Shown in pieces: positions 1 to 5,706 of a stretch of 6,416 nt of DNA. The stretch spans positions 1 to 6,416 of the forward strand of contig JAUSPR010000030.1 of the NCBI GenBank assembly GCA_030655715.1, in the 5' to 3' direction. Under the pieces are notes generated by a model. The model made no database searches and had not been told where the DNA came from. It saw only the letters and a program-made list of their open reading frames with translations. A program made the translations under genes and the position numbers. Position 1 is the stretch's first letter; each line of letters opens with the position of its first letter. This DNA comes from Thermoplasmata archaeon. Lineage in GTDB: Archaea; Thermoplasmatota; Thermoplasmata; SG8-5.

Positions 1-299
1 TAAGCATCGCCAATGCTGGAAATGATTTGGGTATCATAAATACCATCAACATTAATCCATGTTACCTCTGGCGTATTGGCCAGGGTCTTACATTCGTTAA
101 CGGTTACATCTTGGCGTTCATCGAACTTGTCCTTGCTGAAATTCATGCAAGATATTCGCACTGGCTCGGCCCGTTCCTCGCCAATGTACACAGGCGTGCC
201 AGGAGGAAGGCCTACAGACTGTGAGCGTTTTTTAGTCAGCTTGGGAATTTTGAAGGTCGGTATCTTCAGAAATGCTGGCTTCTTGAGAAATTTAGCCAT
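1..299 (-). CDS. corA: CorA-type magnesium/divalent metal transporter, N-terminal part (truncated by window edge)
   Basis: Ninety-nine codons are visible on the minus strand from ATG at 299 to the left edge, with no stop. After a basic, proline-containing leader (MAKFLKKPAFLKIPTFKIPK) the protein reads GLPPGTPVYIGE (residues 30-41), then VRISCMNFSKDKFDE, TVNEC and TWINVDGIYD (80-89). The LPPGT..YIGE and TWINVDG pattern is typical of the cytoplasmic N-terminal domain of CorA-family Mg2+/Co2+ channels; the two membrane helices and the GMN selectivity motif should lie beyond the window. The start is well supported: the minus strand carries AAAGGGGGG (313-305) five bases before the ATG, and the ATG overlaps the stop of the upstream MscS gene by 8 bases (292-299). 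The two genes are therefore probably co-transcribed and translationally coupled. Whether it moves Mg2+, Co2+ or another ion, and in which direction (some relatives act as efflux or Zn2+ transporters), cannot be told from this fragment. Confidence 0.87.
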   Translation of the reverse strand, partial: MAKFLKKPAFLKIPTFKIPKLTKKRSQSVGLPPGTPVYIGEERAEPVRISCMNFSKDKFDERQDVTVNECKTLANTPEVTWINVDGIYDTQIISSIGDA

Positions 300-1290
300 C
301 CAAGCCCCCCTTTACCTTTACTTCGGGGAAACCCACAATGTCAAAAGTCGCAGAGGCAATTTTGATTTTATCGTTTCTGGCTATTTCCTCAAGAATGCCG
401 TGATGAATGCCATTCTGGACCTTGCGCCTCTCATAGACATTAACGGTATATCTAATGGACACCTCGACCCAGTTATCCGTGATCTTCAGATAAGTAACAG
501 GTTCGAGATTTCGAGCTTGGTCGGCATAATATTTGTCCCGTATTTGGGAGATTCCTTCCTCAGCATGCTTCAGATTGTGTTGGGTTTGGCTCACAGCTAT
601 TGCCATGAACTTCTCCTGGGCCATCTTCCAATCGCTGTCAAAGGTTATGGGGATAGTTACCTCGTCCCAGATGAAATTATGGTCCTTCGTGTAATTGTTC
701 ATAGTGCTGGACAGGACACGGCCGTTCGGAACAAGTGTGATCCTGCCGCTTGCCTGGTCGCCCGAGACCCAGCCGCGTAACTCCATCAGAGTGGTGTAGA
801 AAACTCCGACATCTAGAACATCGCCATATATTTTATCGATTTCCACCCTGTCACCAACAGAATAAATTTTGCTGGTCAGTATCAAAATGCCGCCGACAAA
901 GTTTTTGAACAGGTCCTGGAGGGCGATGGCAATTCCTGCACCTATCAGCCCGAACGCCAGGAAAAGGCTCTGGGGGTTCTCCACCCATATGGCAGTGAGG
1001 ACAATAAGGCATCCAGCATAATAGAGAACGCTGACCGCCTTCTTGAATGAATATCTGGCTTTGTACTCCTTCACGCTTCCGATGAAAGCGCCCTCAAATA
1101 TTATCTTGAAAACCAAATAAATTATGGCCAGGGCGATCAGGCTCATAAATCCCTTCAAAAAATAGGGATTCCAAATAATGCCCAGGAAGGTAAAGTCCTC
1201 GAACCTGTAATTGACAAACCAGAGAATTATTGCCAGCATTATCATTACAGAAAGTGTGAAAATCCTGCCAGGCAATTCCTTGAACTTCAT
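292..1290 (-). CDS. mscS: Small-conductance mechanosensitive channel (MscS family), 332 aa
   Basis: This 332-residue protein is near the usual MscS length (E. coli MscS has 286). Hydrophobic segments lie at about residues 10-27, 46-66 and 84-103, followed by the glycine/alanine-rich pore helix LFLAFGLIGAGIAIALQDLF (109-128) and NFVGGILI (130-137). The cytoplasmic beta domain follows: KIYSVGDRVEID (141-152), GDVLDVGVFYTTL (156-168) and the hallmark ITLVPNGRVLSSTMNNYT (184-201). The C-terminal alpha/beta vestibule covers about 208-325. A short insert (RGWVSGDQASG, 172-182) lies between the beta strands, a variation seen in some MscS relatives. The family forms homoheptamers in the cytoplasmic membrane that open under membrane tension and release solutes on osmotic downshock. 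Translation start: minus-strand AAGGGG (1302-1297) lies six bases upstream of ATG 1290. A TATA-like box at 1340-1347 would place transcription start near 1318. The gene overlaps corA by 8 bases and is divergent from the larger MscS gene. Confidence 0.93.
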   Translation of the reverse strand: MKFKELPGRIFTLSVMIMLAIILWFVNYRFEDFTFLGIIWNPYFLKGFMSLIALAIIYLVFKIIFEGAFIGSVKEYKARYSFKKAVSVLYYAGCLIVLTAIWVENPQSLFLAFGLIGAGIAIALQDLFKNFVGGILILTSKIYSVGDRVEIDKIYGDVLDVGVFYTTLMELRGWVSGDQASGRITLVPNGRVLSSTMNNYTKDHNFIWDEVTIPITFDSDWKMAQEKFMAIAVSQTQHNLKHAEEGISQIRDKYYADQARNLEPVTYLKITDNWVEVSIRYTVNVYERRKVQNGIHHGILEEIARNDKIKIASATFDIVGFPEVKVKGGLDG

Positions 1291-1296
1291 ACTTTT

Positions 1297-1302
1297 CCCC
1301 TT
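1297..1302 (-). promoter_or_regulatory. Shine-Dalgarno of the small mscS gene
   Basis: Minus-strand AAGGGG ends six bases before ATG 1290. It fixes the start of the small channel gene and shows that this genome uses leadered, SD-led translation at some genes while others appear leaderless. Confidence 0.6.
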
Positions 1303-1339
1303 AAATTCATTGTTATTGAATAGTTGTTATATCTGATTC

Positions 1340-1347
1340 TTATATAA
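1340..1347 (-). promoter_or_regulatory. TATA-like box for the mscS-corA unit
   Basis: TTATATAA is self-complementary and therefore readable in both directions. On the minus strand it lies about 26 bases before a predicted start site near 1318, giving a leader of roughly 28 bases that contains the AAGGGG ribosome site. Inferred from spacing and AT content only; the region is AT-rich throughout, so the exact box is uncertain. Confidence 0.4.
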
Positions 1348-1374
1348 TAATATCGGCAAAATAGCCGAAATTAT
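1347..1374. promoter_or_regulatory. Operator-like inverted repeat between divergent MscS genes
   Basis: The left arm ATAATATCGGC (1347-1357) and right arm GCCGAAATTAT (1364-1374) are complementary at 10 of 11 positions, around a 6-base spacer AAAATA (1358-1363). The GC core TCGGC/GCCGA stands out in very AT-rich DNA. The left arm abuts the TATA-like box of the small channel operon and the right arm overlaps the candidate TATA box of the large channel gene. A dimeric regulator bound here could control both directions. The function is inferred; an RNA hairpin is less likely because the element lies upstream of both predicted transcription starts. Confidence 0.45.
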
Positions 1375-1378
1375 ATTA
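1371..1378 (+). promoter_or_regulatory. TATA-like box for the large MscS gene
   Basis: TTATATTA lies so that a start site about 26 bases downstream would fall near 1401, giving a leader of roughly 19 bases to ATG 1420. This would put the upstream in-frame GTG (1387) outside the transcript and so favours the ATG. Inference from spacing. Confidence 0.4.
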
Positions 1379-1419
1379 AACACCTAGTGGTTCTTTCATT
1401 CAAGAGTGGGTTGCGATTT

Positions 1420-3513
1420 ATGAAATGCCTCTCCAAAATGAATAGCGGGCTTTCGATAGCCATCACCTTCATTGTTTTATTCAGTATGCTGGCCATTCCA
1501 TTCACCAGCGCGCAGAATGCGGGCTACGGGACAATTTCCGGAACCGTGGTGAATACCAATTATGATTCCGGTATACCGAACGTCTACATCACGATATCAA
1601 ATAACGCTGGTTACCAGCAAGCGAGAGTAACTGACCAGAACGGTTTCTACAGTCTCGATTTGCCTGTTGGAAGCTATGACATAAGGGCTGTGCTTGTGGA
1701 TACTTTGCTGGAGAATGTAACAGGCATTCTGATTGGGCCTAACTTAACTACCACACATGACATAACTACATCATTTGCTATTCCGGAAACCAGCTTCCTG
1801 GAGGGTTATATCGAGAATTACAATCAGATGACGAACCCGACCGTCCTGGTTGAGGCAAGTGCGACCGGGTCCAGCTATAAAACCAGTGTTTACACCGAAA
1901 CGAATGGGCATTTTCAGATTGGGATTCCTGGTGGGTCATACAATGTCACAATTTACGATGGTTCAGATATTGTTCACAATGAAGTTTACGGCCCATATGC
2001 TCAGAATGGTCATTACTGGCAAAATATTACTGTGAAGGAAGTTACTGGGGCCGGCCTATGGTCATTTGGCGGATACCTCATCAATAACTGGGTCTATCTG
2101 ATTGTTCTCCTGGCAGTCGGAATTGGCTTTCTAGTTGGTTATGTTATAATCGATACCAGGTTGAATAATTTCCGCGATGGAAAAAAACACAAATTTTCCA
2201 ATGATGCTCTGAAAGTACTTACCTTCTCGATTCGTGTGATTTACGGACTTCTGGGGCTTTATGTCATGATGACATTGGTTAGCTATTTCTGGAAACTTTT
2301 CTCGGGCGTGCCAACACAGTCATTTTCACTTTGGTTCAATGCATTAATGTTGTCTTTTATTTTGATTCTGGGCGCAAGGTTATCCCTTTTGTTCCTGGAT
2401 TCCCTGATGGAGAAAATAAAAAGCAAAAGAGGGCAATCGAAAGATGGCATTCCTCCAACCGTATTTTTCCTGATACACATTGTTCTGAAATACGCAATTA
2501 TTGTTATTTTCGCCCTGATGGTCGGAGTAGTCCTGCTTTCCGCTATTGGACTGTATGATACGATTTCATCGGGTTTCCTTGGTTTCCTGAGCAAGAACCT
2601 TGGGAATATTATATTTGTGGTAACAATCGTGATTATTATTTATCTGGCCATGCGTTTCACAAACACATTTTTAGATGACCTGAAAGACAGGGATTCTAAA
2701 TTTTCACCACAGATGATTAAGATGCTCAGTACGGGAATAAAGGCCGCTGTAATCTTCATTTTCGGTCTCATAATGGTGTTCACGGTATTGAGCATGGCCG
2801 GGATGCAAGAGATGGGAACGCTCATTGTTATCCTTATGACCACAATGGTCGGCATGATAGTGGCGATGGCCGCAACCGGTTCAATAGGAAATGGCCTTTC
2901 AGGACTCATTCTCCAGAGCACGAAACCTTATGACAAGGGCGACCGGGTGAGCATAGATGACGGCATGATATGCGATATAATCGAGGTGGCACTCCTTTAC
3001 ACGCGTGTCAAAACCCTCAATAATGAAATCGTCGAAGTGCCAAATAACCTTGTTCTTTCCAGCAAGATGATAAATTACACTCGCTCCGGGGCAGTAGCAA
3101 TCGAAATAGACGTTTCGATTGGCTACGAAGTTCCAGTCAAATGGGCCATCGAACTCCTGGAAACTGGCGCCATCCATACCAAGAGCATACTCCATGACCC
3201 AAAACCAATGGCCATAGCCATCGATATGGGCGATTATGCCATCACATACAAACTACGGGCCTATTGCGAGAAGCCGAAATCCATACCTGCCATAAGATCC
3301 CAGGTCATAAACAATGTTCAGGCAGCGTTCTACAATGCAGGCGTCGAGATTCTATCGCCCTGGTATCTTGTTAAACGTGAGGACAAGATGCCAAGCAGGG
3401 ATGATGTTGTCAATATGCACGCTGAAGCCAAGGAGCATGCCATCAAGCTACGCGAGAAGAAGGAAGCCTCTGCAACCGAAAATTTGGGAAGTTTCTTTGA
3501 CAATATGGGCTAA
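1420..3513 (+). CDS. Large MscS-family mechanosensitive channel with two extracytoplasmic carboxypeptidase-regulatory-like domains
   Basis: From ATG 1420 the product has 697 residues. Residues 10-31 form a signal peptide ending ...PFTSA before QNAGYG. Two beta-sandwich repeats of the carboxypeptidase regulatory-like type follow: about 36-118 (GTISGTVVNT, VTDQNGFYSLDLPVGSYDI) and about 124-208 (FLEGYIENYNQ, TETNGHFQIGIPGGSYNVTI). Four N-X-S/T sequons (NVT, NLT, NVT, NIT) lie in this part, fitting an exterior location. Membrane segments are predicted near 224-244, 268-290, 304-326, 347-377, 393-413 and 440-460. The MscS pore helix is at 467-499 (VGMIVAMAATGSIGNGLSGL), then the beta domain (KPYDKGDRVSI, EIVEVPNNLVLSSKMINYT) and the C-terminal alpha/beta domain to about 651; the tail is charged. 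The C-terminal third matches MscS closely, so tension gating is likely; the role of the exterior domains is unknown. An upstream in-frame GTG (1387) would add 11 residues but has no ribosome site; ATG 1438 is also possible. The gene is divergent from the mscS-corA unit. Confidence 0.9.
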   Translation: MKCLSKMNSGLSIAITFIVLFSMLAIPFTSAQNAGYGTISGTVVNTNYDSGIPNVYITISNNAGYQQARVTDQNGFYSLDLPVGSYDIRAVLVDTLLENVTGILIGPNLTTTHDITTSFAIPETSFLEGYIENYNQMTNPTVLVEASATGSSYKTSVYTETNGHFQIGIPGGSYNVTIYDGSDIVHNEVYGPYAQNGHYWQNITVKEVTGAGLWSFGGYLINNWVYLIVLLAVGIGFLVGYVIIDTRLNNFRDGKKHKFSNDALKVLTFSIRVIYGLLGLYVMMTLVSYFWKLFSGVPTQSFSLWFNALMLSFILILGARLSLLFLDSLMEKIKSKRGQSKDGIPPTVFFLIHIVLKYAIIVIFALMVGVVLLSAIGLYDTISSGFLGFLSKNLGNIIFVVTIVIIIYLAMRFTNTFLDDLKDRDSKFSPQMIKMLSTGIKAAVIFIFGLIMVFTVLSMAGMQEMGTLIVILMTTMVGMIVAMAATGSIGNGLSGLILQSTKPYDKGDRVSIDDGMICDIIEVALLYTRVKTLNNEIVEVPNNLVLSSKMINYTRSGAVAIEIDVSIGYEVPVKWAIELLETGAIHTKSILHDPKPMAIAIDMGDYAITYKLRAYCEKPKSIPAIRSQVINNVQAAFYNAGVEILSPWYLVKREDKMPSRDDVVNMHAEAKEHAIKLREKKEASATENLGSFFDNMG

Positions 3514-4310
3514 CGTCTGGAATACTTGTCCCTTTTGACCCTGGTCATTTCCTGGTAAGCCTCTTCCGGCGTGTGATTGCCATGCACGATGGTATTCACC
3601 GCATGAATCATCGCGATAGGGTCCTTGGCCTGGAAAATGTTCCGGCCCATGTCCACTCCGACCGCGCCTGCCTGGATTGCATTGTATGCTGTTTCCAGAG
3701 CGATTTTTTCCTCGGTTTTCTTACCGCCGGCTATAACGACTGGCACTGGGCAGGATTCCACAACCTTCTCGAATCCTTCAACGTAATAAGTCTTGACAAT
3801 GTGAGCGCCCAGTTCAACCGCGATCCTGGAAGCCAGGGCCATATATTTTGCATCCCGTTTCATGTCCTTTCCAACGGCAGTTACTGCGATTACTGGAATT
3901 CCGAGAGTTTCGGCCTCGTCCACTATTTCGGTAAATGCGAGCAAGGTGTCTCTTTCAAACTTAGCACCTACCATTATCGAGAACGCGACACCTGAAACAT
4001 TCAGCCGCACTGCATCTTCCATGGAGACTGTAATGCCCTCATGCAGCAAATCATCGTTCAAAATGCTGGTTCCTCCCGAAACTCTCAGGACTATTGGAAT
4101 ATCAGTTTCAGGTGGTATATAATTCCGAAGCGCGCCGCGCGTCAGCATCAGCGTATCAGCATGCGGAATGAGAGGCATAACCATCTTGTCCAGCTGCTCC
4201 AGACCGGTAGTCGGGCCCATGAAATAGCCATGGTCCACGGCCAGCATTACTGTTCTTCCGTCCTTCGGTTTAATAATCCTTGACAATCTGTTCTTCATGC
4301 CCCAGTCCAT
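3510..4310 (-). CDS. LsrF-like class I aldolase/thiolase (DhnA/FbaB superfamily)
   Basis: This 266-residue TIM-barrel protein matches E. coli LsrF (3-hydroxy-5-phosphonooxypentane-2,4-dione thiolase, last step of autoinducer-2 breakdown) over nearly its full length as I recall that sequence: DWGMKNRLSRI (2-12), TVMLAVDHGYFMGPTTGLE (20-38), LTRGALR (56-62), SMEDAVRLN (96-104), AVGKDMKRD (145-153). K173 in HIVKTYYVEGF is the expected Schiff-base lysine, D26-H27 the conserved pair near the active site, and AGGKK (194-198) with GVDMGRNIFQ (218-227) the phosphate-binding loops. It lacks the roughly 30-residue N-terminal extension of LsrF. The related archaeal ADH synthase (MJ0400 type, aromatic synthesis) and class I fructose-bisphosphate aldolase are alternatives, but TVMLAxDHGYFxGPTTGLE and KTYYVE favour LsrF. 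No lsrK, lsrG or lsr transporter gene is in the window, so the true substrate is open. There is no Shine-Dalgarno sequence; a TATA-like box at 4339-4348 suggests a very short leader. Its stop overlaps that of the large channel gene. Confidence 0.85.
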   Translation of the reverse strand: MDWGMKNRLSRIIKPKDGRTVMLAVDHGYFMGPTTGLEQLDKMVMPLIPHADTLMLTRGALRNYIPPETDIPIVLRVSGGTSILNDDLLHEGITVSMEDAVRLNVSGVAFSIMVGAKFERDTLLAFTEIVDEAETLGIPVIAVTAVGKDMKRDAKYMALASRIAVELGAHIVKTYYVEGFEKVVESCPVPVVIAGGKKTEEKIALETAYNAIQAGAVGVDMGRNIFQAKDPIAMIHAVNTIVHGNHTPEEAYQEMTRVKRDKYSRR

Positions 4311-4338
4311 TGTATCACAAGATTAGGAATGCAACTGC

Positions 4339-4348
4339 GATATAAGAA
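4339..4348 (-). promoter_or_regulatory. TATA-like box for the LsrF-like gene
   Basis: Minus-strand TTCTTATATC is centred about 33 bases before ATG 4310, predicting a transcript start near 4317 and a leader of only some seven bases. This fits the lack of a Shine-Dalgarno sequence before the start codon. Inferred from spacing. Confidence 0.45.
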
Positions 4349-4366
4349 TGTTTCATAACCAACAAC

Positions 4367-4375
4367 TATTATAAT
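4367..4375 (+). promoter_or_regulatory. TATA-like box for carS
   Basis: TATTATAAT is centred 26 bases before ATG 4397, so transcription would begin at or next to the start codon, giving a leaderless mRNA. No Shine-Dalgarno sequence is present (the preceding bases read CCGCCATCCTAATCCG). Inferred from spacing. Confidence 0.5.
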
Positions 4376-4396
4376 TGTCTCCGCCATCCTAATCCG

Positions 4397-4975
4397 ATGG
4401 ATGAAATCATTGATGCAATTTTCGCAATCATGAGGGCGCTCTGGCTCATGGTACCAATGCTCATTCCCAATTCCGCAGCCGTGCTGTTCGGCGGCGGTAC
4501 TGCCGTTGATTTCGGCAAGACCATGAAGGACGGCTCCAGAATCCTGGGAGACGGTAAGACCTGGCGCGGGCTTTTCGGCGGAACGCTCAGCGGTATGGTA
4601 ATCGGCCTGATACAGGTCGGAATAATGACCCTGCTGGACATCCCGAAATGGACATATGACCCATGTATTCTCTGCACACTGTTTATCCTGTTTCTGCTCG
4701 CTTTCGGCTCGATGTTCGGGGACATGCTGGGCAGCTTCATCAAGCGCCGTGTGAAGGTCGGAAGAGGTGTCAAGGCTCCGGGTCTTGACCAGTATGATTT
4801 CCTGATTGGCACGCTCATTCTCATTGTCCCGCTTCAATGGGCCTGGTTCTATGACAATATGCTGGACGGGATATACCTGGTAGGCTTCATTGGCCTGATA
4901 GTGTTGATACCGATACTTCACAGGGCTGTCAATATCATAGGATTTAAGATGGGAAAGAAGGATGTACCATGGTAG
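4397..4975 (+). CDS. carS: CDP-archaeol synthase (CTP:2,3-di-O-geranylgeranyl-sn-glycerol-1-phosphate cytidyltransferase)
   Basis: CarS transfers CMP from CTP to digeranylgeranylglyceryl phosphate (EC 2.7.7.67), forming CDP-archaeol, the activated precursor of archaeal polar lipids, in the cytoplasmic membrane. The 192-residue protein shows the family signatures in order: P24-N25 and FGGGTAVDFGKTMKDGSRIL (31-50), GDGKTWRGLFGG (51-62), then GSMFGDMLGSFIKRR (104-118) and GRGVKAPGLDQYDFLIG (122-138). The acidic residues D38, D46, D52, D109 and D131 fit Mg2+/CTP binding as in CdsA-type enzymes. Hydrophobic segments lie near residues 8-32, 58-80, 90-112, 133-151 and 157-176. The tail ends KKDVPW, a common CarS ending. 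Length is normal to slightly long. The start at ATG 4397 is supported by a TATA-like box at leaderless spacing. It is divergent from the LsrF-like gene and 166 bases upstream of pyrE. Confidence 0.95.
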   Translation: MDEIIDAIFAIMRALWLMVPMLIPNSAAVLFGGGTAVDFGKTMKDGSRILGDGKTWRGLFGGTLSGMVIGLIQVGIMTLLDIPKWTYDPCILCTLFILFLLAFGSMFGDMLGSFIKRRVKVGRGVKAPGLDQYDFLIGTLILIVPLQWAWFYDNMLDGIYLVGFIGLIVLIPILHRAVNIIGFKMGKKDVPW

Positions 4976-4991
4976 GTCGTGAGAGACCGCC

Positions 4992-5053
4992 ATGCACCGT
5001 GCTTATTTCCTCATAATTAATCAAAGCGACGGGCTTTGATATTTTAGGTGCAT
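4992..5053. repeat. Nested inverted repeats downstream of carS
   Basis: The outer arms are ATGCACC (4992-4998) and GGTGCAT (5047-5053); the inner arms are ATCAAAG (5020-5026) and CTTTGAT (5034-5040) around the 7-base loop CGACGGG. Both pairs are perfect. The inner hairpin is followed by ATTTT, so it may act as a transcription-termination or 3'-end structure for carS. The outer pair encloses it and could form a longer interrupted stem. There is no coding potential here. Function is inferred. Confidence 0.4.
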
Positions 5054-5102
5054 AGCTATTATCTGTAAACATACAGTTTTACGATGAATCATACGTAGAT
5101 TA

Positions 5103-5110
5103 TTATAAAA
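5103..5110 (+). promoter_or_regulatory. TATA-like box for pyrE
   Basis: TTATAAAA is a very good match to the archaeal TATA consensus and would place transcription start near 5132, about ten bases before ATG 5142. A perfect GGAGG at 5122-5126 would then lie just upstream of that start site. Either transcription begins farther upstream (for example from AT-rich DNA near 5055-5063) or the GGAGG is not used in translation. Confidence 0.45.
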
Positions 5111-5141
5111 CAATAGCTTACGGAGGAAACTGGTAGTTTAC

Positions 5142-5663
5142 ATGCTTGAGGAAGAAATCGTGAAAGCCGGGGCTTTCAAGTTGGGAAATTTTACACTGGC
5201 ATCAGGCAGGAAGAGCGATTATTATGTCGACCTCAGGTCTGTAACCACTCGACCGGAGCTTCTGAAAAAGGTTGCCCAGGCCATGAGCCAGCATATCAGC
5301 AAATCGGATAAAATTGCTGGTGTGGAACTCGGCGCGATACCGATTGCGACCGCACTTTCCCTGGAGACTGGCATACCGTTCCTGATGGTCAGAAAGCAGA
5401 AGAAGGACCATGGCGCAGGAAAGCTGGTCGAGGGCGAATTGAAGCCCGGGGACAAAGTCCTATTTGTGGAAGACACCGTCACAACCGCGGGAAGCCTGAT
5501 AAAGGCCATCCTGGCCGTGAGAGAATTGGGCGGAATCGTCGAAACCGCTCTCGTAATCGTGGACAGGGAAGAAGGGGCCACAGAGAATCTGGCTGAAATT
5601 CAAGTAAAAATGATTTCAATTGCCAGCATTGCAAAATTGAGAGAATGTGCCTCAATCCAATAA
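5142..5663 (+). CDS. pyrE: Orotate phosphoribosyltransferase
   Basis: PyrE joins orotate and PRPP to give orotidine 5'-phosphate, the fifth step of de novo pyrimidine synthesis, in the cytoplasm. The 173-residue protein is a typical short archaeal form. GNFTLASGRKSDYYVDLR (15-32) is the orotate-binding N-terminal segment; GVELGAIPIATALS (60-73) is the core strand-turn; RKQKKDHGAGKLVEG (84-98) is the flexible catalytic loop with K85, K87, K88 and H90; VLFVEDTVTTAGS (106-118) is the PRPP-binding motif. No decarboxylase (PyrF) fusion is present. GGAGG at 5122-5126 is a perfect Shine-Dalgarno core, but it ends 15 bases before the ATG, which is long; an in-frame CTG at 5130 would be too close to it. 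Its product, via UMP and CTP, supplies the substrate of the neighbouring CarS, but separate promoter signals argue against one operon. Confidence 0.95.
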   Translation: MLEEEIVKAGAFKLGNFTLASGRKSDYYVDLRSVTTRPELLKKVAQAMSQHISKSDKIAGVELGAIPIATALSLETGIPFLMVRKQKKDHGAGKLVEGELKPGDKVLFVEDTVTTAGSLIKAILAVRELGGIVETALVIVDREEGATENLAEIQVKMISIASIAKLRECASIQ

Positions 5664-5672
5664 TGCGAAATC

Positions 5673-5680
5673 AATTATAT
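5673..5680 (+). promoter_or_regulatory. TATA-like box before the epimerase remnant
   Basis: AATTATAT is centred about 30 bases before the ATG at 5707, the same arrangement as before the intact epimerase gene at 6066. It suggests that the remnant came with, or kept, its own promoter. Low specificity in AT-rich DNA. Confidence 0.3.
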
Positions 5681-5706
5681 GAACATCAATATACCGAGAT
5701 GATACC

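Noticed and set aside
76..780. Long plus-strand open frame of 234 codons
   Set aside because: It lies antisense to the well-supported corA and mscS genes, shows no recognisable domain and has no ribosome or promoter signal; it is a shadow frame.
1387..1419. Upstream GTG start for the large MscS gene, adding 11 residues
   Set aside because: No ribosome site, probably upstream of the transcription start, and ATG 1420 gives a more normal signal peptide. It is not excluded.
3573..3995. Plus-strand frame of 140 codons antisense to the LsrF-like gene
   Set aside because: No family resemblance; the minus-strand gene matches LsrF throughout this stretch.
4295..4993. Minus-strand open frame of 232 codons across carS
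   Set aside because: Its composition (many H, Q, E, Y) is that of an antisense shadow, it has no recognisable motif, and carS on the plus strand accounts fully for the conservation pattern.
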